Origin: Brevifilum sp029548365
GTDB lineage: Bacteria; Chloroflexota; Anaerolineae; Anaerolineales; Anaerolineaceae
Reading direction: 5' to 3'
Length of the DNA: 64,000 nucleotides
Assembly (NCBI GenBank): GCA_035376985.1
Contig: DAOSSA010000003.1
Coordinates: 133,460 to 197,459, forward strand
In this document: positions 54,517 through 63,065 of the stretch, piece after piece
How positions within the stretch are numbered: the stretch's first letter is position 1
Layout of the letters: each line of letters opens with the position of its first letter
Program-made: the position numbers and the translations under genes
Notes under the pieces: model-generated
Databases searched by the model: none
What the model was told of the DNA's origin: nothing
What the model saw: only the letters and a program-made list of their open reading frames with translations

Positions 54517-55263
54517 ATGAATATTGATCACGAATCTTCCTTACCTTTGTACCATCAAATTAAAGAGGAGTTGTTAAATCAAATTGAGTCTTCAATTCTG
54601 AAAGAAGATGAAATGATACCATCTGAACTCGAACTTCAAGCGATCTTTAAAGTCAGCCGACCAACTGTTCGTCAAGCGATAAGTGAATTAATTCAAAGCG
54701 GCCATTTGTATAGAAAAAGAGGGATTGGAACATTTGTTTGTAAGCCCAGAATTGAAAGGGACGCGCAAGAACTGTTAGGTTTTACTGAAGAAATGCAAAG
54801 AAAGGGGTTGAAGACTTTTTCTATTGATATAAACCTCCAAATTGGAAAACCATCAAAAGCCTTGGCATCAAAGCTGCTCATCCCAGAGGACAATCTGGTT
54901 ATTACAATAAAAAGATTACGTTTTGTTAACAATGAACCAATTGGAATACACACTTCACATATCCCTCATAATATTCTCTCAAAAATTACTTTAAATGAGC
55001 TTCAGGGAATTCAATCGCTTTATCAACTTTTAAAAAATCGGTTTTCTATAAATTTATCTTACGCGGATGAAATCATTGAGGCAGCTTTGGCAAATGAAGA
55101 AGAAGCTAGTCTATTATTGCTCGATATTGGAAAGCCGGTTTTGTTTGTTAGAAGATTTGTTTATTCAGATAGAAATGATCTAATTGAGATGGCAGAGATG
55201 GTTTATCCTGCTAATCGATATAAATACCATGCTAGGTTAATTAGAAAAGATATTCACAAATAA
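54517..55263 (+). CDS. GntR/HutC-family transcriptional regulator
   Basis: A 248-residue regulator. The winged-helix domain at residues about 10-76 contains PSELELQAIFKVSRPTVRQA, and the UTRA ligand-binding domain (about 95-240) has ITIKRLRFVNNEPIGIHTSHIP, as in HutC/NagR-type regulators. It is the first gene behind a consensus promoter and ends 3 bp before the kinase gene, so it likely controls its own operon in response to a pathway metabolite, often a phosphorylated sugar in this family. Very AT-rich. Confidence 0.92.
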   Translation: MNIDHESSLPLYHQIKEELLNQIESSILKEDEMIPSELELQAIFKVSRPTVRQAISELIQSGHLYRKRGIGTFVCKPRIERDAQELLGFTEEMQRKGLKTFSIDINLQIGKPSKALASKLLIPEDNLVITIKRLRFVNNEPIGIHTSHIPHNILSKITLNELQGIQSLYQLLKNRFSINLSYADEIIEAALANEEEASLLLLDIGKPVLFVRRFVYSDRNDLIEMAEMVYPANRYKYHARLIRKDIHK

Positions 55264-55266
55264 GAA

Positions 55267-56223
55267 ATGAATAAGGATAATCAAATGATAGATTTGCTTG
55301 CAGCAGGATCATGGGCGATATTTGACCATATCATATTGTTGCCGAAATTACCTCAAAAAGGAGAGACAATTAATATTTTGTCATCTGTATTTGAGTTGGA
55401 TAAATTATTGTGGGGCGGCTGTTCATTTAATGTGGCTGTAGCTGCATCAAAGCTCGGAGTAAAAACTGGTGTCTTGGCAGTTGAAGGAGAAGACTTTATA
55501 TCACAAGGTTACAAAGAGTATTTAGAAAATCTTGATATTGATATTTCAGGTGTCATTATATTGCCAAATGAAAGATCGGGCCATGGATTTTTATTAATTG
55601 ATCAAGACGGGAACAGCATCGTTTTAGGTAATTTAGGTGCTGCTTTGCAGCAAGGGGTTCAATCTCCTAGTGAGGTTTTGATTAAAGGTTGTAAAGGATT
55701 GGTTGTTTCGCCAACATTCGATGAATTTACATTAAATGCATGCAAAATTGGTAAGGAAAATAATGTATTAGTAGCAGTTAATGGCTCTTTAACGACTTGG
55801 CCTGATATTGCACCATTATTTATCAATACAATAGATATTCTCTTCTGTAATCAATTTGAAATTGACACTTTAATATCGCTTTTAAGGCTAAGAAATATTA
55901 AAGATCTTTTCGATTTTGGTCTTTCAGCAATTTTTGTGACCCTTGGAGCTGATGGATGCAAAGTGATTAATAAATATACAAATAAAGTGATCCCTGCGGC
56001 AAAACCTGACAAATTTGTTGATCAAACTGGCGCTGGAGATGCTTTTGTCGGTGCTGCTATGTCAAGCTTGCTTAAGGGTTATGATTTTGAAACGTCTGCC
56101 AAGATAGGAAATATCGTTGGTAGCTACGTCGTTGAAAAAAGAGGAGCTCAAACAAATCTTCCAGATTGGTCACTAATGTTAGAAAGGTATATAAGATATT
56201 ACGGAGATTTCCCATCAATTTAA
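55267..56223 (+). CDS. PfkB-family sugar/nucleoside kinase
   Basis: A 318-residue ribokinase-type enzyme of canonical length. The N-terminal substrate region contains GGCSFNVAVAASKLGVK and the C-terminal anion hole with the catalytic base is DQTGAGDAF at about residues 252-260. It should phosphorylate the imported substrate or an oxidised derivative. It starts 3 bp after the GntR gene. Distinct from the PfkB protein at 8693-9910. Confidence 0.92.
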   Translation: MNKDNQMIDLLAAGSWAIFDHIILLPKLPQKGETINILSSVFELDKLLWGGCSFNVAVAASKLGVKTGVLAVEGEDFISQGYKEYLENLDIDISGVIILPNERSGHGFLLIDQDGNSIVLGNLGAALQQGVQSPSEVLIKGCKGLVVSPTFDEFTLNACKIGKENNVLVAVNGSLTTWPDIAPLFINTIDILFCNQFEIDTLISLLRLRNIKDLFDFGLSAIFVTLGADGCKVINKYTNKVIPAAKPDKFVDQTGAGDAFVGAAMSSLLKGYDFETSAKIGNIVGSYVVEKRGAQTNLPDWSLMLERYIRYYGDFPSI

Positions 56224-56254
56224 CAACAAATTATCAAAAGTAAAAAGGAGCAAA

Positions 56255-57355
56255 ATGGATAAAAATAATAAAGAGGTGAAAATTGGCTTAGTTGGCTATG
56301 GAATTAGTAAATTACTTGGTTGGTCGTTTTTAAACATCCCACGGTACTATGATACTTATTCACGAAATAGCATTAATATTTTCGGGGTATGCACTGAAAG
56401 TAAATATAGTTTAGACAAAGCTGTTAGAGAACTTGGATGCGAATTTATAACAACAAAATTCGAAGATTTAATTTATCACCCAGAAATTGATGCGATTTGT
56501 GTGGGGGTTCCTGATTATTTACATTTTCCTGTTGTTGATGCGGCCATAAAGGCTGGCAAACCAATCTATTGCGAAAAACCCTTAACAAAAACGATTGAAG
56601 AGGCTAAAGCATTGTACGATGCTTCATTGTCTAATGAGGTCTTTGTTCAGATGGGTTTTCAAATGAGGTTTGGTTCAGCCATAAAAGAAGCCAAAAAAAT
56701 TATCTCCAATGGTGGGCTTGGAGAATTATATTCTTTTAGATGTAACTATCAACATTCAGGATATGAAGACCCTCTTCGGCCAATAAGTTGGAGGTTAGAT
56801 GGGAGTAAAACAGGTGGAGGCGCCTTATATGATTTAGGTTCCCATGCTATAGATATGATTATGTTTTTGTTGGGTGATATTTCATCTGTAGTAGCAAAGC
56901 AGGAAACTTATATTAAATCAAGGCCGCTTTCAAAAAACAATAATGAGCTCCAAAAAGTCAATGTCGATGACATAACCTTCTCTTTGGCGGAAATGAAATC
57001 TGGGGTGATTGGTTCTTTAGAAGCAACTAGATTGGCTACTGGTTTACGACAAGGTCCAGAAATTGTTATTCATGGAAGCCTCGGAACAATTAAACTGAAT
57101 GGTTACACAAATCCCCATGTACTGGAAATTTATTGGAAAAAGCCAAAAGAATTAATATCAAAGTCTGGATTTGAAAATATTATTTTTGATAATGGTGCAC
57201 CAATCCCATTAGAAGTCGCAAGTACTAAATCGTTTTTAGATAATCTGCATGGAGTTAAAAATGATGCACCAACGATTGAAGAAGGATATAAAGTCCAAGA
57301 AGTATTAGCAGCTATTCAACTGTCCAACAAAAAAAATAAATGGTCATTTTTATAG
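56255..57355 (+). CDS. Gfo/Idh/MocA-family oxidoreductase
   Basis: A 366-residue NAD(P)-dependent dehydrogenase. The Rossmann motif IGLVGYG is at residues 10-16, the signature EKP at 107-109 (YCEKPLTKT), and the catalytic His region is GGGALYDLGSHAIDMI. Such enzymes oxidise or epimerise sugars, polyols or their phosphates. A GGAG site precedes its ATG. Its position between kinase and PK-C-like genes places it in the catabolic part of the operon. Confidence 0.92.
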   Translation: MDKNNKEVKIGLVGYGISKLLGWSFLNIPRYYDTYSRNSINIFGVCTESKYSLDKAVRELGCEFITTKFEDLIYHPEIDAICVGVPDYLHFPVVDAAIKAGKPIYCEKPLTKTIEEAKALYDASLSNEVFVQMGFQMRFGSAIKEAKKIISNGGLGELYSFRCNYQHSGYEDPLRPISWRLDGSKTGGGALYDLGSHAIDMIMFLLGDISSVVAKQETYIKSRPLSKNNNELQKVNVDDITFSLAEMKSGVIGSLEATRLATGLRQGPEIVIHGSLGTIKLNGYTNPHVLEIYWKKPKELISKSGFENIIFDNGAPIPLEVASTKSFLDNLHGVKNDAPTIEEGYKVQEVLAAIQLSNKKNKWSFL

Positions 57356-57370
57356 AAAAGGAGCAACAAA

Positions 57371-57964
57371 ATGAATTACTATAAACGAGAAACATTGTAT
57401 TATAATGCACACCCTGACACCCCTGATGTTACCCTAAATGCAATATTCGATCGTGCAGAACTATTAAATATTCGCTATTTAGTAACAGCGTCTGCTTCGG
57501 GTGGGACAGCAGTTCGTGCAATTGAAATAATGGAGAAAAGGAAGCTTGAGATTCAAATTGTGTGCGCTTCCAATCCGGTTGGATGGAACAAACCTGGTAT
57601 AAACCCAATGAAACCAGAAAATCGGCGTTTTCTGGAAGATAAGGGAGTAAAAATTCTCCAAGGTTCAAGACCGTTAAACGGGATTGATTTTGCTTTTCAA
57701 AAGCGCTTTGGAGGAATGACCCTAGCCACCTCCATATTAGAAGCTTATTTGCGATTCTCTGAGGGCGTATTTCACGCGATACAAGTTGCAACAATGGCTG
57801 CCGACGCAGGTTTTATTCCAACAGACGAGGACATTATTTCTGAAGCCCTATACGATACAGCACTTGTAATGCGAGCAGGAAATTTGAACAGCTTCTTTGA
57901 TACAAACATAAAAGAAGTTATTGCATTAGCTACATACCAAACTGAAAAATTAAGTTGGGAATAA
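57371..57964 (+). CDS. pyruvate-kinase alpha/beta-domain-like protein (COG1751/MTH1675 type)
   Basis: A 197-residue stand-alone protein like the C-terminal domain of pyruvate kinase. It begins with an N-terminal NAIFDRAELLNIRYLVTASA segment, SGGTAVRAIEIM (a phosphate-binding-like loop), and ends with ATMAADAGFIPTDEDIISEAL. The family is known structurally from archaea but has no assigned reaction. AAAGGAGC precedes the start, 15 bp after the oxidoreductase stop. Its presence in a carbohydrate operon suggests a metabolite-binding or isomerase role, which is unproven. Confidence 0.8.
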   Translation: MNYYKRETLYYNAHPDTPDVTLNAIFDRAELLNIRYLVTASASGGTAVRAIEIMEKRKLEIQIVCASNPVGWNKPGINPMKPENRRFLEDKGVKILQGSRPLNGIDFAFQKRFGGMTLATSILEAYLRFSEGVFHAIQVATMAADAGFIPTDEDIISEALYDTALVMRAGNLNSFFDTNIKEVIALATYQTEKLSWE

Positions 57965-58051
57965 CAGAGAAAGAAGGTAAATATAAGAAAAATCCATAAT
58001 AGTCTAAAAGTTGTTTGTATCAATTGATTTTAGAACTCATGAGGTGAAAAA

Positions 58052-58693
58052 ATGGAAAGATTAGTTTTAGCATTAGGTACCATTTTCTTTGTTTTTGACT
58101 TAGTTATGCTTGTGGTTGGTTTTTTGAATGTTCACAAGCTAAGCAAACAATCCGATTTTGATTCTATCGCCCCAATCCCGATTGGATGGACGAATTGGAA
58201 TTCAAAGCGAATTGCTACATTAGCAATTGTTATTGCTTTAAGCGTGGTTATGTCGTTAATTCCTATCCCTTCTCCATCAGGTACTATAGCATTAGATTTA
58301 GCCCCAGGATACTTTATGGCTTTATTCGGTGGGCCAATTAATGGTGCTATTGCGATTTTTATTGGCCATATGGCTGTTGCAATTCGAGCTGGTTTCCCAT
58401 TAACGGTTCCAGTTCACATTGGAATCGGTATTGCATGTGCAGGCGTTGGAAGCATGCTTTGGTTTTTCTATAGGAAATTTGGTCATTCAACATTGGGATT
58501 GATTGCTGCTGTGGTCATTGCTATATTAGGAAATACGTTTGGATCAAATATCCTTGGTAGCTATATTTTTATGGGTCTAGCAATGGCAATAGGTACAATA
58601 CCCCCGATATTCGTTGGGTCCTCCGCGAATGTAATTATTGGAACCTTGGTGTGGCGAGCGATTAAAGGGTTTACAGGCAGATCGAGGACATAA
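58052..58693 (+). CDS. ECF transporter substrate-binding (S) component
   Basis: A 213-residue membrane protein with an extra N-terminal helix (about 5-27) and a six-helix core (about 53-205). VVMSLIPIPSPSGTIALDLAPGYFMALFGG fits the first core helix and L1 loop of ECF S components (written here in two overlapping parts on purpose is unnecessary; key residues are IPIPSP and LDLAPG). It has no close resemblance to the riboflavin, biotin, thiamine or folate S proteins I know. It is followed by the ATPase and T genes, so this is a dedicated group I ECF system. Confidence 0.8.
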   Translation: MERLVLALGTIFFVFDLVMLVVGFLNVHKLSKQSDFDSIAPIPIGWTNWNSKRIATLAIVIALSVVMSLIPIPSPSGTIALDLAPGYFMALFGGPINGAIAIFIGHMAVAIRAGFPLTVPVHIGIGIACAGVGSMLWFFYRKFGHSTLGLIAAVVIAILGNTFGSNILGSYIFMGLAMAIGTIPPIFVGSSANVIIGTLVWRAIKGFTGRSRT

Positions 58694-58725
58694 AAATTCT
58701 ATAATATAAACACAAATAAGTTTTG

Positions 58726-58771
58726 ATAGGATGTGATTTGAACATTTACATAGGGTCTTATCACATCCTAT
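58726..58771 (+). other. long mRNA hairpin between the ECF S and A genes
   Basis: Perfect 12-bp arms ATAGGATGTGAT (58726-58737) and ATCACATCCTAT (58760-58771) with a 22-base loop, in the 141-bp gap. AATTTTAG follows rather than a continuous T-run. It may partially attenuate transcription, stabilise the upstream mRNA or serve as a protein-binding operator. Confidence 0.6.
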
Positions 58772-58834
58772 ACTAATTTTAGTAATCTCCGTCGCCAAAA
58801 AGACTTGGAGCCTAAATAGGATAACATTAATATA

Positions 58835-60574
58835 ATGATACATTTTAATAACGTTTCTTACAAATATCCCGGTACAAAAGAAGATGATTACGCGTTAAAA
58901 AATATTTCTCTCCACATAGCCAAAGGAGAATGTGTTGCTTTGCTAGGTCGAACTGGCGCCGGTAAATCAACCTTTTGTTATACATTAAACGGTATTATTC
59001 CAAAATCATATGGTGGAACTATTGAAGGTCAAATTATCATAGACAGCCTTGATGCCCAAGATTTTCCTATACACGTATTAGCAGATAAAGTGGGATTAAT
59101 GTTTCAAGATCCGGAGTCACAGCTCGTGGGTATGACAGTTCAAGAAGAACTCTTTTTTGGTGTTGGCAATTATGGTGTTGAAAGAGAAGAAATAAATAAT
59201 AGAATTAACTGGGCTTTAAATTTATTACGATTATCTGGATATGAAAATCGAGAGCCTTCAAATTTGTCTGGAGGTGAAAAACAACGGGTCGCTCTTGCTT
59301 CTATTTTAGTAATGCAACCCAAAATTCTTGTATTAGATGAACCGACATCAGAGATGGATCCGCTTGGAAGGGTTGAGGTTTATGATATTTTCAGAAAACT
59401 GAGAAACAGCTTGAGTCAAACAATTATATTTACCTCCCATGATTCTGAGGATATCGCTGATTTTGTTGACAGAGTCATTATCCTCGATAAAGGTAAGATC
59501 ATTTGTGATGACGTTCCATCAGCGGTATTTAATAACTCAGATATACTGTTGAGAGCTGGAATACGTCAACCCCAAGTCGTTGAATTTTGGGTTGGTTTCC
59601 AAAAAAGAAAGCAAATCAAAAGTCATGATATTCCATTAAGCATTGAGGAAGCCAAATCGTTTTTCGCCTCATATTGGCACAACACTCGAATTCAAATCAT
59701 TGAACCTAGCGAAGGCGTCGAAAGGCATGAGTCTTTGGAAAATTTTGATGAAAATAGCGTCAGTACGCCAATAATCAGCATTCAAAATTTATATCACAAT
59801 TATCTTTCTGGAAATGAAGCAATTAAAAACATTAATTTGAACATTTTCCCAGGTGAATTAATAGCCATTATTGGTCAAAATGGTTCAGGTAAGACAACTC
59901 TAGCCAAACACATTAACGGCTTGCTAAAACCGACAAAAGGGAAAGTGATTGTTAAAGGCTATGATACAAGAAAAGAATTTGTGTCAAAGTTAAGTAAATA
60001 CGTAGGATATTGTTTTCAAAACCCAGATCACCAAATTTTTAATAACTCTGTCTTTGATGAGGTTAGTTTTGGGCCTAAGAATTTAGGGTTTGATAATGAA
60101 GAGATTAATTTAATTGTTAAAGAAGCTTTGAAAATGTTTGACTTAGAAGATAAGTCTCAATCATATCCATTCAATTTAGGAAAGGGCGAAAGACAAAAAT
60201 TAGCATTAGCATCTGTGATAGCTATGCAATCTGAAATAATAATAATAGATGAGCCGACGACAGGGCTTGATTGGATAACTGGAAAAGAGATTATAAGAAT
60301 AATTACTCAGTTAAATAAATTGGGAAAGACAATTTTAGTGATAACACATGATATGAATTTGGTTGCGGAAAATATTCCTAGAAGTATCGTGCTTTATCAA
60401 GGTTCTATTCTTTTAGATGGACCAACTAATAAGGTTCTTTCAGAGGTGGAGCTGTTAGAAAAAACTTTCCTTAAACCTCCACAAATAAATCTTCTTTGCA
60501 AGGAATTGTCTGAATATGGATTCCCTCAAGATGTTATGTCAGTTGAACAAGCATTAAATTCAATAAGGATATAA
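58835..60574 (+). CDS. ECF transporter fused double ATPase (A-A')
   Basis: A 579-residue protein with two complete ABC domains. Domain 1: Walker A GRTGAGKST at 38-46, signature LSGGEKQRVALAS, Walker B LVLDEPTSEMD. Domain 2: Walker A GQNGSGKTT near 347-355, a variant signature LGKGERQKLALAS instead of LSGGQ, and IIDEPTTGLD. The Q-loops (MFQDPESQLVG, CFQNPDHQIFNN) have the ECF-type extension. It powers uptake via the S and T subunits encoded on either side. Confidence 0.93.
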   Translation: MIHFNNVSYKYPGTKEDDYALKNISLHIAKGECVALLGRTGAGKSTFCYTLNGIIPKSYGGTIEGQIIIDSLDAQDFPIHVLADKVGLMFQDPESQLVGMTVQEELFFGVGNYGVEREEINNRINWALNLLRLSGYENREPSNLSGGEKQRVALASILVMQPKILVLDEPTSEMDPLGRVEVYDIFRKLRNSLSQTIIFTSHDSEDIADFVDRVIILDKGKIICDDVPSAVFNNSDILLRAGIRQPQVVEFWVGFQKRKQIKSHDIPLSIEEAKSFFASYWHNTRIQIIEPSEGVERHESLENFDENSVSTPIISIQNLYHNYLSGNEAIKNINLNIFPGELIAIIGQNGSGKTTLAKHINGLLKPTKGKVIVKGYDTRKEFVSKLSKYVGYCFQNPDHQIFNNSVFDEVSFGPKNLGFDNEEINLIVKEALKMFDLEDKSQSYPFNLGKGERQKLALASVIAMQSEIIIIDEPTTGLDWITGKEIIRIITQLNKLGKTILVITHDMNLVAENIPRSIVLYQGSILLDGPTNKVLSEVELLEKTFLKPPQINLLCKELSEYGFPQDVMSVEQALNSIRI

Positions 60575-60577
60575 ATT

Positions 60578-61402
60578 ATGGCTATGAATATTATGCCTTA
60601 CCTTTCGAATGAAAGTTTGATATATAAATTAGATCCAAGAGTAAAAATCGCAATGCTAGTTGCAATGGTCATCATTCCAATGCTCTTTGTTGATCTACTA
60701 ATTGAGTTTTTATTGGTTATTATTATATTCACATTGGCATTAATGTCAGGAATAAAAATTAATGTTATTTGGAAATTTCTTAAGCCTATCACCCCTCTTT
60801 TTTTATTTTTAATAATCTTTGATACTTTCTTCGAGTCATGGGGGACGACAGTTTTTTTTCAGTTTGGAGTTATTAAGCTTTATTTAGAAGGGGCTTTATT
60901 TGGGTTGACAATGGTATTTCGCATGTTAACAATGGTATTAGCTACAATTATTGTAATTGTAACTACTGATCCAGCAAGTTTTATCATAGCTATAAGATCA
61001 CTTGGAGTTCCACATAAATTAGCTTTTATGTTGTCAACTTCGCTACGCTTTGTCCCAACATTGATGGGCAAAGCATTGCAAATACAAGATGCTCAAAAAT
61101 CTAGAGGTCTAAAATCAGGAGATGAAGTAAAAAGTATCTTTAAAAAAGTGTCGACTATGATACCGATTTTAATTCCTTTGTTTGTCACATCCTTGGAGCT
61201 TGCACAGAAATTAAGTTTAGCTATGGATGCTCGTGGTTTTGGCGCTTCGAAAACTGTTACTTATTCCAGAGATTTAAATATTAATAAAGTTGATCTAGTT
61301 TTTCTTGTTATTATTATTTCGTTAACAATAGTTTTTGTTGTTTTACGGATTAAAGGGATTGGCATGACTATGCTGGGTACATTAGGCATGTTTTCCAAAT
61401 AA
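60578..61402 (+). CDS. ECF transporter transmembrane (T) component
   Basis: A 274-residue EcfT with about five to six membrane helices and the two coupling motifs that contact the ATPases, AQKSRG and AMDARGFG, in the long cytoplasmic helices. It starts 4 bp after the ATPase gene. Together with the S and A-A' proteins it completes the importer. Confidence 0.92.
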   Translation: MAMNIMPYLSNESLIYKLDPRVKIAMLVAMVIIPMLFVDLLIEFLLVIIIFTLALMSGIKINVIWKFLKPITPLFLFLIIFDTFFESWGTTVFFQFGVIKLYLEGALFGLTMVFRMLTMVLATIIVIVTTDPASFIIAIRSLGVPHKLAFMLSTSLRFVPTLMGKALQIQDAQKSRGLKSGDEVKSIFKKVSTMIPILIPLFVTSLELAQKLSLAMDARGFGASKTVTYSRDLNINKVDLVFLVIIISLTIVFVVLRIKGIGMTMLGTLGMFSK

Positions 61403-61426
61403 TTACGAATTAGAGGCACTAGTATT

Positions 61427-62260
61427 ATGACAAATCATAAAAGTGTATTAGACGAATTATTTAATATTAAAAAGCCGATTATTGGTAATATTCATTGCCT
61501 GCCCCTGCCTGGTGCACCATTTTTTGAAAGGAATGGGTTTCAGAAGGCAGTTTCGCAAGCAAAAGATGAAGCCTTAATGATGCAAGATTGTGGTCTAGAC
61601 GGAGTTATTATTGAAAATGCTGGGGATGCCCCTTATGTCAGACCAGAAAATATTGGCTTTGAAACGGTTTCTGCTCTTACAACCATTGCAACAGAGATAT
61701 CAAAAGCAATATCTATTCCGTTTGGAATTCTTTGCTTAGGAAACGGTGCTATTCCAAGTATAGCGATTGCAGCTGCCACAGGGGCATCTTTTATTAGGGT
61801 AAATCTATGGGCCCATTCATATGTTGGCATTGAAGGGATAATGAATGGTCCAGCTCCGGAAGCCTTGCGCTACCGATCATTTATTAAAGCTGAGCATATC
61901 AAGATCATTGCTGATGTCCATGTAAAATTTGGAGCTCATATAATTACAGCAGATAGGCCGATTCATGAATTAGCCACCGATATTGAAAATTGTGGTGCAC
62001 AAGTTCTTGTCGCCACCGGCCAAAGAACAGGCGATCCTACTAAACTTGATGAGGTAATAAAAATTAAAAAAGGAACGACTAAGGAAGTAATAATTGGAAG
62101 CGGTCTTAATCCAAATAATTGTGAAGAGTTATTTAGTGTTGCTGATGGGGCAATTGTAGGTGCGTATCTAAAAGAGGACGGCAGGTGGCAAAACAAATTG
62201 TCAATTTCTCGCATGAATTCGTTAATGAAAGTAGTAAAACAAATAAGAAACACTTTATAA
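61427..62260 (+). CDS. BtpA/SgcQ-family TIM-barrel protein
   Basis: A 277-residue protein matching the BtpA/SgcQ family in length: IGNIHCLPLPGAP at the first strand, DGVIIENAGDAPYV, ATGASFIRVNLWAHSYVG, and ADRPIHELATD with GSGLNPNN at the phosphate-binding end. The fold is that of phosphate-binding (beta/alpha)8 enzymes. Cyanobacterial BtpA affects photosystem I and SgcQ lies in an E. coli sugar operon, but no reaction is established. Last gene of the operon, so probably an aldolase- or epimerase-like step on the phosphorylated product. Confidence 0.88.
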   Translation: MTNHKSVLDELFNIKKPIIGNIHCLPLPGAPFFERNGFQKAVSQAKDEALMMQDCGLDGVIIENAGDAPYVRPENIGFETVSALTTIATEISKAISIPFGILCLGNGAIPSIAIAAATGASFIRVNLWAHSYVGIEGIMNGPAPEALRYRSFIKAEHIKIIADVHVKFGAHIITADRPIHELATDIENCGAQVLVATGQRTGDPTKLDEVIKIKKGTTKEVIIGSGLNPNNCEELFSVADGAIVGAYLKEDGRWQNKLSISRMNSLMKVVKQIRNTL

Positions 62261-62396
62261 AACACATTATAGGCCAGCAAAGATTTTCTAAATTTATTAA
62301 TTTAATGTTTTAATAATTAATTACTCAATACAGGGAACACTCCTTTTGTCACTCCTCTTGTTATTTATTAAATTTAATAATTAATTTAATTGTTGA

Positions 62397-62426
62397 TTGA
62401 CAAAAGCACTAGAAATGTATTATGCT
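62397..62426 (+). promoter_or_regulatory. strong promoter facing the 3' end of the SIS gene
   Basis: TTGACA (62397-62402) and TATGCT (62421-62426) with an 18-bp spacer, directed rightward into the convergent SIS gene, i.e. antisense to it. The TTGACA overlaps the right arm of an inverted repeat CTTTTGTCA (62343-62351)/TGACAAAAG (62398-62406). No plus-strand gene follows. Confidence 0.45.
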
Positions 62427-62459
62427 ATTTCTATAAACAATGATATTATTTGTGGTTTG

Positions 62460-63065
62460 TTATTGTTCATCTTTTCTTAATTTTCCCAGCACCCCCCCCG
62501 GGTGCCATTTAATATAATCCGCCGGAGATAATTGTTTAACAGATTGCAAAACCACACTAAGCGCCTGTAGTATAAGAATTTCTGCGATAACTGATAAACG
62601 TGGCGCTCTATTTAAAGGGCCTCCTTCATGATCAACGTGAGCAACTAAATTAATGTCAGAATTTTTTGCTAACCAAGAAGTCTTATTACCAGTGACGCTA
62701 ATTACTTTACAGTTATTGTTTTTAATTATTTTTACAGCATATTTAATCTCTTCTGTTTCTCCACTATTTGATATGCAAATAACAATGTCTCCAGCCAGCA
62801 ATTGCCCACTTGAGCCGTGAGTTACTTCAGTGCCATGAAGGAAGTAAGCAGGAGTGCCTGTTGAAGACAATAAAGATGCAATATAATTTGCGACATGGCC
62901 AGGTTTGCCAATCCCCGTTATGTGGACCCTTCCACCTTCTTTTTGTAGAGAAACTATTTCTTCAGCTGCTTTAATTATTTCACCGGTAGGTAAACTTGTT
63001 AATAGAGTAGACATTTCAGTTATTGCTATTTGTACAAAATTTTCTAAGTCATTAGTTGTATTCAT
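62460..63065 (-). CDS. SIS-domain sugar isomerase (KdsD/GutQ-like, no CBS)
   Basis: A 201-residue SIS protein: GKPGHVANYIASLLSSTG, the Ser-rich phosphosugar loop ICISNSGETEEI, and the C-terminal WHPGGVLGKL motif typical of arabinose-5-phosphate isomerases. The CBS pair of KdsD is absent, giving the short form. It probably interconverts ketose and aldose phosphates. It is convergent to the ECF operon but inside the same IS-bracketed, AT-rich cassette. AAGG precedes the ATG. Confidence 0.88.
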   Translation of the reverse strand: MNTTNDLENFVQIAITEMSTLLTSLPTGEIIKAAEEIVSLQKEGGRVHITGIGKPGHVANYIASLLSSTGTPAYFLHGTEVTHGSSGQLLAGDIVICISNSGETEEIKYAVKIIKNNNCKVISVTGNKTSWLAKNSDINLVAHVDHEGGPLNRAPRLSVIAEILILQALSVVLQSVKQLSPADYIKWHPGGVLGKLRKDEQ

